Source: Arthrobacter sp. OV608 (lineage in GTDB: Bacteria > Actinomycetota > Actinomycetes > Actinomycetales > Micrococcaceae). From it: 64,000 nucleotides of DNA. Positions within the stretch are counted from its first letter, which is position 1, and the number at the start of each line of letters is the position of its first letter. A program made the translations under genes and the position numbers. The stretch covers positions 1 to 64,000 of the forward strand of contig FOEZ01000021.1 of assembly GCA_900110595.1 (NCBI GenBank), read 5' to 3'. Shown one piece after another: positions 27,346-35,464 of this stretch. Under the pieces are notes generated by a model. That model had not been told where the DNA came from and did not search any database. It saw only the letters and a list, made by a program, of their open reading frames with translations.

Positions 27346-27770
27346 GCGGCATACTCCAGGATCTTGATGTCCACTGTGATGTTTCCGCGGGTGGCATTGG
27401 AGTAGGGGCAGATCTCGTGGGCCTTGGCTACCAACGCCTCAGCTGTGGCCAGGTCAAGCGCCGGAAGGGCGATCTCGAGTTCCGCCGCAAGCCCGAAACC
27501 CGCGGTCTCCAGCTGGCCAAGGTGGACCTTGGCAGCCACTGCGGAATCCGTCAGGTCGGCACGTTCCTTGCGGCCCACCAGCCGCAATGCTGAGTGGAAG
27601 CAGGCGGCATAGCCGGCAGCAAAAAGCTGTTCCGGGTTGGTGCCCTGCCCGGATCCGCCGAGCTCTACCGGGCTGGCGAGGGAGACGTCCAGCTTTCCGT
27701 CGTTGGTACGTGCGTTGCCGTCGCGGCCTTCGCCGGAGGCAAGCGCCTCTGCAGTGTAAAGGGGTTTCAC
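27342..27770 (-). CDS. ohr: Organic hydroperoxide resistance protein Ohr
   Basis: The 142-aa protein is an OsmC-fold thiol peroxidase. Both redox cysteines are present: AACFHSAL near residue 55 and CPYSNATRGN near residue 121. Ohr reduces organic and fatty acid hydroperoxides with lipoylated partners. It starts at GTG (27768-27770) with AGGACGG upstream, 37 nt after ohrR, and overlaps the next gene. Confidence 0.95.
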   Translation of the reverse strand: MKPLYTAEALASGEGRDGNARTNDGKLDVSLASPVELGGSGQGTNPEQLFAAGYAACFHSALRLVGRKERADLTDSAVAAKVHLGQLETAGFGLAAELEIALPALDLATAEALVAKAHEICPYSNATRGNITVDIKILEYAA

Positions 27771-27807
27771 GGTGTTTCCGTCCTGTTATGGGTTGAAATC
27801 TTCAGTG

Positions 27808-28242
27808 TCAGAGCGCGTTGTGCAGGGCGGCGGTCAGCCGGCCCAAGGTGTCGCGCAGCTGGTCCAGTTCTTTGGCTGAGAGCCCCGCGGCGTCCGCGAG
27901 CCGCTGCGGAATGGCGCCGGCGTTCCCGCTCAGCTCCCGCCCGGCAGGCGTCAAGTGGATGGCCACACGCCGCTCGTCTTCTCCGGACCGGCGGCGTTCC
28001 ACCAGCCCCAGGGACTCCAGGCGCTTCAGCAGTGGTGACAGGGTGCCCGAGTCCAGTCCGAGCTCTTCGCCCAGCTCCTTCACGCCGCGCGGCTCGCTCT
28101 CCCACAGCACCAGCATCACCAGGTATTGCGGATACGTCAGGCCCAGCTCCTCAAGGACAGGCCGGTAGACGGCGGTGGCGGCACGGGATGCGGAGTAAAG
28201 CGCAAAGCACACCTGGCGGTCCAGCCGTGGAGCATCAGTCAT
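27808..28242 (-). CDS. ohrR: MarR-family peroxide sensor OhrR
   Basis: The protein is 144 aa from the ATG at 28240-28242. The reactive Cys lies in RQVCFALYSASRA near residue 12, as in OhrR. The winged helix-turn-helix spans about 45-110 with LTYPQYLVMLVLWE, SGTLSPLLKRLESLGL and RRRSGEDERRVAIHLT. It is the one-Cys type if no later Cys exists; I see none. On oxidation by organic peroxides it should release the promoter upstream and derepress itself, ohr and the oxidoreductase. Confidence 0.93.
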   Translation of the reverse strand: MTDAPRLDRQVCFALYSASRAATAVYRPVLEELGLTYPQYLVMLVLWESEPRGVKELGEELGLDSGTLSPLLKRLESLGLVERRRSGEDERRVAIHLTPAGRELSGNAGAIPQRLADAAGLSAKELDQLRDTLGRLTAALHNAL

Positions 28243-28256
28243 GCCATAACCATAGC

Positions 28257-28279
28257 GTGCAACTCGATTGTGCACAACT
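28257..28279. promoter_or_regulatory. Candidate OhrR operator upstream of ohrR
   Basis: The perfect palindrome TTGTGCACAA (28268-28277) lies 26 nt before the ohrR start, next to a related GTGCAAC (28257-28263). MarR-family regulators commonly bind short palindromes at this place. No other palindrome in the ohrR-ohr gaps competes with it. Confidence 0.5.
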
Positions 28280-28343
28280 TAGCGCGTCCGCGCCGGGGAG
28301 GCATGGTTTTTGGAAAGTGCGACGGCGGCCGGCGCCGCCGCTG

Positions 28344-29543
28344 CTAAAGGTCCCGGATGGTACGCAGCGCCGCAGCGGTGAGCACCCGGATGCCAAGCCC
28401 CAGGGCGCGCTCGTCCAGGATGTAGTCGCCGCGGTGCAGATCGTACTCCTCGCCGCCGGGAGTTTTGGTGCCGAGCCGCATCATGGCGCCCGGAAGCTCC
28501 GCGAGGAACCAGGCGAAGTCCTCCCCGCCCATGGACTGCGGAGTCAGCACCACGGCGCTTTCACCGATTTCGGCCCGGGCGGATGCCTCGATGATGGCTG
28601 TTTCATGCTCGGAGTTCACCACAGGCGGCACTCCCCTGGTGTGCTCCAGCCGCACGTCCACCCCGTACGGGGCGGCCACCTGGTGCACCACTTCGTCCAG
28701 CAGTTCACCGGCGGCGTGCCAGGCCTCGCGGTCCAGGCAGCGCATGGTTCCGGCCATGTAGCCGGTGCCGGGGATGGCGTTCGGAGCGGAGCCGGCCGAG
28801 ATCTGGCCCCACACCACTGAAACCCCGCTGCGGACATCCACCCGGCGGGACAGGACTGCCGGCACGTTGACGGCGATCTGTGCCAGGGCGAACACGAGGT
28901 CCTCGGTCAGGTGCGGGCGCGAGGTGTGGCCGCCGCGGCCGGAGAGCTCGATCCGGATGGTGTCCGAGGCGGAGGTGATGGCGCCGATGCGCGTACCGAT
29001 CTTGCCTACGTCGATGCGCGGATCGCAGTGCAGGGCCAGGATGCGGGGAACCCCGTCCAGGACGCCCTGCTCGATGCACGCGTGCGCGCCGCCGGGCATG
29101 GTTTCCTCGGCGGGCTGGAAGATGATGCGGACGGTGGCGCCAAGCGGTTCGTCCTGGTGCATGCGGTGCAGCACCAGGGCGATGCCCAGCATGGTGGTGG
29201 TGTGGACGTCGTGGCCGCAGGCGTGCGTGACGCCATGGTTTTTTGAGGCGAAGGGCAGGCCTGTCTCCTCGATGATGGGCAGCGCATCGATGTCTCCGCG
29301 GAGGGCAGTGGCGATGGGCCCCTCGCCCACATCCACGGTAAGTCCAGTGCCCTCCAGCCGGCGGGGGGTGAGGCCTGCGGCTTCGAGCCGTTCAGCCAGC
29401 TTGTCCGTGGTCCGGAATTCCTTGAAGGACAGTTCCGGGTGCGCATGCAGGTCCCGGCGGAAATCGATCAGTTCCGGCAGGAGCGGCTCAAGCCAGGGTG
29501 CCACCAGCGCGGTGGGCTCGGCTTCCGTAGTGTAATTGCGCAC
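28344..29543 (-). CDS. M20-family amidohydrolase
   Basis: The 399-aa protein is a metallopeptidase-type aminoacyl/N-acyl amino acid hydrolase. The metal-binding motifs are THACGHDVHTTTML near residue 108 and QPAEETMPGGA near residue 140; the dimerisation domain follows with ELSGRGGHTSRPHLTED. Family members remove acyl groups from amino acids (hippurate, N-acetyl amino acids, IAA-amino acids). The GTG at 29541-29543 has no good Shine-Dalgarno but a TAGAGT -10 box ends 6 nt upstream, so it may be read from a leaderless transcript. The exact substrate is unknown. Confidence 0.9.
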   Translation of the reverse strand: MRNYTTEAEPTALVAPWLEPLLPELIDFRRDLHAHPELSFKEFRTTDKLAERLEAAGLTPRRLEGTGLTVDVGEGPIATALRGDIDALPIIEETGLPFASKNHGVTHACGHDVHTTTMLGIALVLHRMHQDEPLGATVRIIFQPAEETMPGGAHACIEQGVLDGVPRILALHCDPRIDVGKIGTRIGAITSASDTIRIELSGRGGHTSRPHLTEDLVFALAQIAVNVPAVLSRRVDVRSGVSVVWGQISAGSAPNAIPGTGYMAGTMRCLDREAWHAAGELLDEVVHQVAAPYGVDVRLEHTRGVPPVVNSEHETAIIEASARAEIGESAVVLTPQSMGGEDFAWFLAELPGAMMRLGTKTPGGEEYDLHRGDYILDERALGLGIRVLTAAALRTIRDL

Positions 29544-29582
29544 TGCTTCACTCTAGCGAGGGTCGCCGGATTACGGGCCATC

Positions 29583-29612
29583 GCGGTCCCCGCGTTACAT
29601 CGCAGGGACCGC
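29583..29612 (-). terminator. Hairpin after the mannose-1-phosphate guanylyltransferase gene
   Basis: GCGGTCCC (29583-29590) pairs with GGGACCGC (29605-29612), extendable inward with one mismatch. It lies 7 nt after the stop at 29619 and before the amidohydrolase promoter. There is no clear U run. Confidence 0.45.
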
Positions 29613-29618
29613 CACTGC

Positions 29619-30752
29619 CTAGAGAACGTCGGTGTCGCCGCTGGCTTTCAGGGCGTCGACAGCGGCCTTGACCCGCTGCGAGTTGGCCATGGTGGTCACC
29701 AGCAGGGCATCCGGGGTATCCACGATGACAACATCCTGGATTCCGATCAGGGCGATCACGCGCTTGGTGTCGGTCACCACCACGCCGCTGGAGTTCTCGG
29801 TGAACACGCGGGCGCCCTCACCGAGGACGGTAACGTCGTCCACTTCCTTGGCGCTGTTGAGGCGGCCCACGGAGGCGAAGTCGCCGACGTCGTCCCAGCG
29901 GAAGGACCCGGGCACGACGGCGACGTCCCCGGCTTCGGCGGCAGGCTCGGCAACCGCATAGTCGATCGCGATCTTCGGCAGGGTGGGCCAGATGCGGGCA
30001 GTGACCTCGTCACGGGCAGGAGTGTCCCAGGCGCGGGCAATCTCCTGCAGGCCCTGGAACAGCTCGGGCTGGTTGGCCTCAAGGTGCTTGAGCAGGAGGG
30101 CAACGGGGGCTACGAACATGCCGGCGTTCCACACGTAGTTGCCGCTGTCCACGTACTGCTGGGCTACTTCCTCGTTCGGCTTTTCGACGAACTCCACCAC
30201 GTCCTGGGCACTGGGCGCGCCGTCAATGTGCAGGTCCTGGCCGGAACGGATGTACCCGAACCCTGTTGAGGGGTGGGTGGGCTTGATGCCGATGGTGACG
30301 ATCTTGCCGGCGGCGGCAGTGTGGATGGCCTCACGGACTGCCTGCTGGAAGAGGTCGTCCGGGCTGATCACCTGGTCAGCGGCGAAGGAACCCATGATGG
30401 TGTCCGGATCCCGTTCGTGCAGGATGGCGGCGGCAAGCCCAATGGCGGCACCGGAATCCTTGGGTTCGGACTCGAGGACCAGGTCGCCGTCCTGGACTTC
30501 CGGAAGCTGGCGGCACACGGCGTCACGGTGGGCCTTGCCGGTGACCACCAGCACCCGGGTTCCGGCCAGCGGGTGCAACCGGTCATAGGTGGCGCGCAGC
30601 AATGTACTGCCCGAGCCGGTGAGATCGTGAAGGAACTTGGGAGCTGCGGCTCGCGACAGGGGCCAAAGGCGGGTCCCCACGCCGCCGGCCGGGATCACCG
30701 CAATGAAGCGGTCAAGGGGTGATACCGGGCTTGTCACTTTGTCTGTACTCAT
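29619..30752 (-). CDS. manC: Mannose-1-phosphate guanylyltransferase
   Basis: The 377-aa protein has the nucleotidyltransferase signature AVIPAGGVGTRLWPLSR near residue 17, and FVEKPNE near residue 170 for sugar phosphate binding. It makes GDP-mannose from mannose 1-phosphate and GTP, the donor for mannosylated lipids and polysaccharides. It is the short form without the C-terminal isomerase domain of bifunctional ManC. I prefer the ATG at 30750-30752 over the preceding TTG. It is a single gene; no other GDP-sugar gene is close. Confidence 0.9.
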   Translation of the reverse strand: MSTDKVTSPVSPLDRFIAVIPAGGVGTRLWPLSRAAAPKFLHDLTGSGSTLLRATYDRLHPLAGTRVLVVTGKAHRDAVCRQLPEVQDGDLVLESEPKDSGAAIGLAAAILHERDPDTIMGSFAADQVISPDDLFQQAVREAIHTAAAGKIVTIGIKPTHPSTGFGYIRSGQDLHIDGAPSAQDVVEFVEKPNEEVAQQYVDSGNYVWNAGMFVAPVALLLKHLEANQPELFQGLQEIARAWDTPARDEVTARIWPTLPKIAIDYAVAEPAAEAGDVAVVPGSFRWDDVGDFASVGRLNSAKEVDDVTVLGEGARVFTENSSGVVVTDTKRVIALIGIQDVVIVDTPDALLVTTMANSQRVKAAVDALKASGDTDVL

Positions 30753-30899
30753 CAAGGCCTACTTTAGCCGACCGCGCGCCGGGGCCCCTTATAGGCCCTG
30801 TCGGCAGGCGCCCGGACTTCATCCGGACGCGCGATTGTGGTGTTTGTCTCATTAATCCTGAAAATCCTTGCCGTTGCTGGGCACCAAGGAGTTCCTAAA

Positions 30900-30933
30900 T
30901 TGAATAAGCTGTGAGCGAAGCCTAGATTTAGGC
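30900..30933 (+). promoter_or_regulatory. Predicted sdhCDAB promoter
   Basis: TTGAAT (30900-30905) and TAGATT (30923-30928) are separated by exactly 17 nt. The -10 box lies inside a short inverted repeat GCCTA/TAGGC (30920-30924 and 30929-30933), which could be an operator. The sdhC start is about 90 nt downstream. The rest of the 264-nt gap (30753-31016) shows no gene. Confidence 0.55.
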
Positions 30934-31016
30934 CTGAGCTACGAGTGCTCTCGCAGCAGGCGTTCCCCCCGCGTGGATCTCATGCCAGCGCCGCTGTGTT
31001 GCAGGGAGGTTTATCA

Positions 31017-31397
31017 GTGCCGACAAAACCAGCTGGCACCTTGTACCGCGGCCGTGAAGGCATGTGGTCCTGGGTAGGACACCGTATTACCGGTGTAGTG
31101 ATCTTTTTCTTCTTGTTGGTCCACGTGTTGGACACCTCCTTGGTGCGCGTGTCTCCCGAGGCCTACACCGCGGTGATCGGTGCCTACAAGAACCCCCTCA
31201 TGGCCCTGGGCGAGACCGGCCTTGTTGCGGCCATCGTCTTCCACGCCTTTAACGGCCTGCGCATCATTGCGGTGGACTTCTGGAAGAAAGGTGCCAAGTA
31301 CCAGCGCCAGATGCTCTGGGCAGTGCTCGGACTCTGGGTGGTCACCATGGTCGCCTTCTCCATCCGCCACCTGTCCCTCGCGCTCGGAGGTCACTAG
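31017..31397 (+). CDS. sdhC: Succinate dehydrogenase cytochrome b subunit SdhC
   Basis: The protein is 126 aa from the GTG at 31017, chosen for the GGGAGG 7 nt upstream; the frame is open for 24 more codons before it. It has three membrane helices. The first holds the conserved SWVGHRITGVVIFFFLLVHV with the heme-ligand His. It anchors the complex and passes electrons to menaquinone. First of four sdh genes; sdhD begins 2 nt after its stop. Confidence 0.93.
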   Translation: MPTKPAGTLYRGREGMWSWVGHRITGVVIFFFLLVHVLDTSLVRVSPEAYTAVIGAYKNPLMALGETGLVAAIVFHAFNGLRIIAVDFWKKGAKYQRQMLWAVLGLWVVTMVAFSIRHLSLALGGH

Positions 31398-31399
31398 CC

Positions 31400-31861
31400 A
31401 TGTCAGCAACGATTGAGAGCCCGCGCAGCGGGCGGATCGCGCCCCAGTACCGCCGCACCGGCGGAAGCCGCGGCAACTTCGAAATGATCGCCTGGCTGTT
31501 CATGCGCCTCTCCGGCGTGGTTCTTGTGGTCCTGATCTTCGGCCACCTCTTTGTGAACCTCATGGTGGGCGAGGGCATCCACGCCATCGACTTCGGTTTT
31601 GTGGCCGGTAAATGGGCGGACCCGTTCTGGCAGTTCTGGGACCTCGCCATGCTGTGGCTGGCCATGCTGCACGGCACCAACGGCGTGCGCACCATCATCA
31701 ATGACTATGCCGAGAAGGACTCAAGCCGCCGCTGGCTGAAGACGGTCCTCTACTCAGCCACCGTCGTCATCATCGTCCTGGGCACCCTGGTGATCTTCAC
31801 CTTCAACCCTTGCCCCGTCGTCGACGGCGTGCCCCTGCCCGGCGGCTTCTGCCCTGCCTAG
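31400..31861 (+). CDS. sdhD: Succinate dehydrogenase membrane anchor SdhD
   Basis: The 153-aa protein has three membrane helices and the conserved MRLSGVVLVVLIFGHLFVN near residue 34, where the His is the likely heme or quinone-site residue. A hydrophilic head of about 25 residues precedes it. It forms the membrane part with SdhC. The short C-terminal tail after the last helix contains two Cys. It follows sdhC directly. Confidence 0.92.
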   Translation: MSATIESPRSGRIAPQYRRTGGSRGNFEMIAWLFMRLSGVVLVVLIFGHLFVNLMVGEGIHAIDFGFVAGKWADPFWQFWDLAMLWLAMLHGTNGVRTIINDYAEKDSSRRWLKTVLYSATVVIIVLGTLVIFTFNPCPVVDGVPLPGGFCPA

Positions 31862-31877
31862 CACCGGCAACCTCCCG

Positions 31878-31909
31878 GGCCCGCGGGTATAAACCGCGGG
31901 CCTTGTTTT
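31878..31909 (+). terminator. Hairpin with U run between sdhD and sdhA
   Basis: GGCCCGCGG (31878-31886) pairs perfectly with CCGCGGGCC (31894-31902), followed by TTGTTTT. This has the form of an intrinsic terminator inside an operon. It may instead protect the upstream mRNA end after processing. Confidence 0.7.
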
Positions 31910-31970
31910 GCGGAGCAGGCAACGCCCGCCCGTTGTTTTATTGCGAATTTTGAGAGAAAGAGCGTCTGGT

Positions 31971-33770
31971 ATGCAGGTCCATAAGTACGACGTCGTCATC
32001 GTCGGTGCCGGTGGCGCTGGCATGCGCGCCGCGATCGAATCCGGTCAACGCGCCCGCACAGCAGTACTGACCAAGCTCTACCCCACCCGCTCGCACACGG
32101 GTGCGGCGCAGGGTGGCATGTGTGCAGCCCTGGCCAATGTCGAGGAAGACAACTGGGAGTGGCACACGTTCGACACCGTCAAGGGCGGTGACTACCTGGT
32201 GGACCAGGATGCCGCGGAGGTCATGGCCAAGGAAGCCATCGACGCCGTGCTCGACCTGGAAAAGATGGGCCTGCCGTTCAACCGCACGCCCGAAGGACGG
32301 ATCGACCAGCGCCGGTTCGGCGGCCACACCCGCGACCACGGCAAGGCACCCGTCCGCCGCGCCTGCTATGCCGCAGACCGCACCGGCCACATGATCCTGC
32401 AGACGCTGTACCAAAACTGCGTCAAGCACAACGTTGAGTTCTACAACGAGTACTACGTCCTGGACCTGCTGACGGTCGAAGAGGACGCAGTGCGCGAAGA
32501 CGGCACGCCGTACAAGCAGAAGCGCGTTGCCGGCGTGGTCTCCTACGACCTCGCCTCGGGCGAACTGCACGTCTTCCAGGCCAAGTCCGTAGTGTTCGCC
32601 TCCGGCGGTGCCGGCAAGGTCTTCAAGACCACCTCCAACGCCCACACCCTCACCGGTGACGGCATGGGCATCGCCTTCCGCCGCGGTATCCCGCTGGAAG
32701 ACATGGAGTTCTTCCAGTTCCACCCGACCGGCCTCGCCGGCCTGGGCATCCTCCTCTCCGAAGCCGCCCGCGGCGAAGGCGCCATCCTGCGCAACTCGGA
32801 AGGTGAGCGCTTCATGGAGCGCTACGCGCCCACCATCAAGGACCTGGCCCCGCGTGACATCGTGGCCCGTTCCATGGCGAACGAGGTCCGTGAAGGCCGC
32901 GGCTGCGGCCCGAACAAGGACTACGTCCTCCTGGACCTCACCCACCTTGAGCCGGCCCACATCGATGCCAAGCTCCCGGACATCACCGAGTTCGCCCGCA
33001 CCTACCTGGGCGTGGAGCCGTACACGGAGCCCGTTCCCGTGTTCCCCACCGCGCACTACGCCATGGGCGGCATCCCCACCAACATCACCACCGAGGTCCT
33101 GCAGGACAACGACACCGTGGTCCCTGGCCTCTACGCGGCCGGCGAGGTTGCCTGCGTGTCCGTCCACGGTTCCAACCGCCTGGGCACCAACTCGCTGCTG
33201 GACATCAACGTCTTCGGTAAGCGTGCCGGCATTGCCGCAGCCGAATACGCCAAGACGGCCGACTATGTGGAACTGCCGGAGAACCCGCTGGCGTACACCA
33301 CCGAGCTGCTGGATATCGCCCGCAACGGCACCGGCGACGAAAAGGTGGCCCAGATCCGCAAGGAACTGCAGGACACCATGGACGCCAACATGCAGGTGTT
33401 CCGCACCGCGGACACCCTGAACCAGGTCCTGCGCGACATCGCCTCCTTCGAGGAGCGCTACAAGCGCATCAACGTCCAGGACAAGGGGAAGCGCTTCAAC
33501 CTTGACCTGCTCGAGGCCGTTGAACTCGGCTTCCTGCTGGAGCTGGCCAAGGTGATGACCGTGGCGGCCCTGCACCGTGAGGAATCCCGCGGCGGACACT
33601 TCCGCGAGGACTTCCCGGAACGCGACGACGAGAAATTCATGAAGCACTCCATGGCGTACAAGGACGACCACGCCCCGGCAGACGGATCGGCAGAATCAAT
33701 TGCCGGCATCCGCCTGGCCACCAAGCCGGTTGTCTTTACCCGCTACGAGCCGATGGTGAGGAAGTACTAA
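31971..33770 (+). CDS. sdhA: Succinate dehydrogenase flavoprotein subunit SdhA
   Basis: The protein is 599 aa from the ATG at 31971 (the longer frame lacks a family match upstream). The FAD site is YDVVIVGAGGAGMRAAIESG, the flavin-linking His lies in RSHTGAAQGGMCAAL near residue 42, and the active-site segments DMEFFQFHPTGL and HGSNRLGTNSLLD are intact. It oxidises succinate to fumarate in the TCA cycle at the inner face of the membrane. It follows the hairpin after sdhD; sdhB starts 1 nt after its stop. Confidence 0.97.
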   Translation: MQVHKYDVVIVGAGGAGMRAAIESGQRARTAVLTKLYPTRSHTGAAQGGMCAALANVEEDNWEWHTFDTVKGGDYLVDQDAAEVMAKEAIDAVLDLEKMGLPFNRTPEGRIDQRRFGGHTRDHGKAPVRRACYAADRTGHMILQTLYQNCVKHNVEFYNEYYVLDLLTVEEDAVREDGTPYKQKRVAGVVSYDLASGELHVFQAKSVVFASGGAGKVFKTTSNAHTLTGDGMGIAFRRGIPLEDMEFFQFHPTGLAGLGILLSEAARGEGAILRNSEGERFMERYAPTIKDLAPRDIVARSMANEVREGRGCGPNKDYVLLDLTHLEPAHIDAKLPDITEFARTYLGVEPYTEPVPVFPTAHYAMGGIPTNITTEVLQDNDTVVPGLYAAGEVACVSVHGSNRLGTNSLLDINVFGKRAGIAAAEYAKTADYVELPENPLAYTTELLDIARNGTGDEKVAQIRKELQDTMDANMQVFRTADTLNQVLRDIASFEERYKRINVQDKGKRFNLDLLEAVELGFLLELAKVMTVAALHREESRGGHFREDFPERDDEKFMKHSMAYKDDHAPADGSAESIAGIRLATKPVVFTRYEPMVRKY

Positions 33771-33771
33771 G

Positions 33772-34554
33772 ATGACCGCTGAAATCGCTGAGCCAGCCTC
33801 AAAGATTGAACTGCCTGCCGGCGTCGGCGGTGGCGGCGAAATCCCCACGTTCGATGTGCACCTGCGCGTACGCCGGTACAACCCGGAGGTTTCCGGCGAG
33901 GCCACCTGGGATGACTACAACCTGACCATGTACGGCACGGACCGCGTCCTGGATGCCCTGCACAAGGTCAAATGGGAAATCGACGGCAGCCTCTCCTTCC
34001 GCCGCTCCTGCGCCCACGGTGTCTGTGGTTCCGATGCCATGCGCATCAACGGCCGCAACCGCCTCGCCTGCAAGACGCTCCTGAAGGACCTGGACACGTC
34101 CAAGCCCATCACGGTGGAACCCATCAAGGGCCTGCCGGTGGAGAAGGACCTCATCGTGGACATGGAACCGTTCTTCCAGTCCTACCGCGAAGTGATGCCG
34201 TTCCTCATCAACAAGGGCCACGAGCCCACCCGGGAACGCCTGCAGTCCGCCGAGGACCGTGAGCGCTTCGATGACACCACCAAGTGCATCCTGTGCGCTG
34301 CCTGCACGTCCTCCTGCCCCGTGTTCTGGACCGACGGCCAGTACTTCGGGCCGGCGGCGATCGTCAACGCGCACCGCTTCATCTTCGACTCCCGTGATGA
34401 TGCCGGCGACATGCGCCTGGAGATCCTCAACGACAAGGAAGGCGTGTGGCGCTGCCGCACCACCTTCAACTGCTCCGAAGCATGCCCCCGCGGCATCCAG
34501 GTCACCCAGGCCATCCAAGAGGTCAAGCAGGCCATCCTCTCCCGCAAGATCTAG
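33772..34554 (+). CDS. sdhB: Succinate dehydrogenase iron-sulfur subunit SdhB
   Basis: The 260-aa protein carries all three cluster motifs: the 2Fe-2S site SCAHGVCGSDAM...LAC (about residues 80-103), CILCAACTSSCP near residue 173 and CRTTFNCSEACPRGI near residue 228. It passes electrons from FAD to the membrane subunits. About 25 residues before the core are specific to this group. Ends the sdh operon and is followed by a large palindrome. Confidence 0.97.
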   Translation: MTAEIAEPASKIELPAGVGGGGEIPTFDVHLRVRRYNPEVSGEATWDDYNLTMYGTDRVLDALHKVKWEIDGSLSFRRSCAHGVCGSDAMRINGRNRLACKTLLKDLDTSKPITVEPIKGLPVEKDLIVDMEPFFQSYREVMPFLINKGHEPTRERLQSAEDRERFDDTTKCILCAACTSSCPVFWTDGQYFGPAAIVNAHRFIFDSRDDAGDMRLEILNDKEGVWRCRTTFNCSEACPRGIQVTQAIQEVKQAILSRKI

Positions 34555-34570
34555 TTTCTGCCAAGCGTGA

Positions 34571-34635
34571 GCAACGCGGGGTCACTCCGCGCCCAATCCT
34601 CCCCCGGAATTGGGCCGGAAGTGACCCCGCGTTGC
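34571..34635. repeat. Long imperfect palindrome after sdhB
   Basis: The outer arms (34571-34585 and 34621-34635) pair perfectly over 15 bp. The inner arms (34586-34597 and 34609-34620) pair with a few mismatches around an 11-nt loop. The whole stem is about 27 bp. It could end the sdh transcript, but the size and the precise outer arms also suit a dispersed repeat element of this genus. Only one copy lies in this window. Confidence 0.6.
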
Positions 34636-34655
34636 TTTAACTGAAAGGGCTCGCC

Positions 34656-35426
34656 ATGTCCCGCTCCGAAAAAGTCTCGTTTGCCGGTTCTACCGGTGAA
34701 ATGCTCTCCGGCATCATTGATATTCCGGAGGGCCCGGTCAAGGGCTGGGGGGTCTTCTCCCACGGGTTCACGCTGGGTAAGGATGCGCCGTCCGCGTCGA
34801 GGATGTGCAAGGCGCTGGCGGACAGCGGCGTGGGTATGCTGCGGTTCGACAACCTGGGCCTGGGCGGATCCGCCGGCGAGTGGTCAGCAGGCTCCTTCAG
34901 CCACAAGGTGGCCGATACCGTCAAGGCTGCCGAGTTCATGCGCAGCGAAGGGAAAGAGATTTCCCTCCTGGTAGGCCACTCCTTCGGCGGCGCGGCCGTG
35001 CTCGCGGCAGCACGGGAGATTCCCGAGCTCGACGCCGTCGCTACAGTTGGGGCGCCGTTCTCACCCAAGCACGTGGCCCACGTGTTCGACGCCGCGCTGG
35101 ACAAGATCCTCAGCGAAGGCAGCGCCGAGGTGGACCTCGGCGGGAAGCGGGTGGAGATCCGCAAGCATTTTGTGGAGGACCTGGAAAACGCGGACCTGAC
35201 GGACTGCATCAAGCAGCTGCACAAGCCGCTGATGGTGCTGCACTCCCCCACGGACAACACCGTGGGGATCGAAAACGCCAGCACCATCTTCCAGACCGCC
35301 CGGCATCCGCGAAACTTCGTCTCGCTGGAAGGCAGTGACCACCTCCTCACCGGGAAGGGCCAGGCGGCACGGGCGGCACGGATCATCGCTGCCTGGGCCG
35401 ATCAATACCTCGACGCGGCCCAGTAG
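34656..35426 (+). CDS. Alpha/beta hydrolase (OsmC-partner type)
   Basis: The 256-aa protein has the alpha/beta hydrolase nucleophile motif GHSFGGAAV near residue 110, an Asp in LHSPTDNTVG near residue 198 and the His in EGSDHLLTG near residue 228. The sequence near the start (HGFTLGKDAPSASRMCKALA) resembles the hydrolase half of proteins in which a hydrolase is fused to an OsmC domain. Here the OsmC half is missing and there is no OsmC gene adjacent. AAAGGG precedes the ATG. Substrate unknown. Confidence 0.85.
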   Translation: MSRSEKVSFAGSTGEMLSGIIDIPEGPVKGWGVFSHGFTLGKDAPSASRMCKALADSGVGMLRFDNLGLGGSAGEWSAGSFSHKVADTVKAAEFMRSEGKEISLLVGHSFGGAAVLAAAREIPELDAVATVGAPFSPKHVAHVFDAALDKILSEGSAEVDLGGKRVEIRKHFVEDLENADLTDCIKQLHKPLMVLHSPTDNTVGIENASTIFQTARHPRNFVSLEGSDHLLTGKGQAARAARIIAAWADQYLDAAQ

Positions 35427-35464
35427 CCTGCCCGCGGGGACAGGGCAACGGGCCGCGTACGCGG

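Noticed and set aside
31938..33671. Very long open frame antisense to sdhA
   Set aside because: It mirrors the GC-rich codon pattern of sdhA, has no ribosome binding site and its sequence (many Val, Gly, His, Asp) looks like a reverse-frame artefact.
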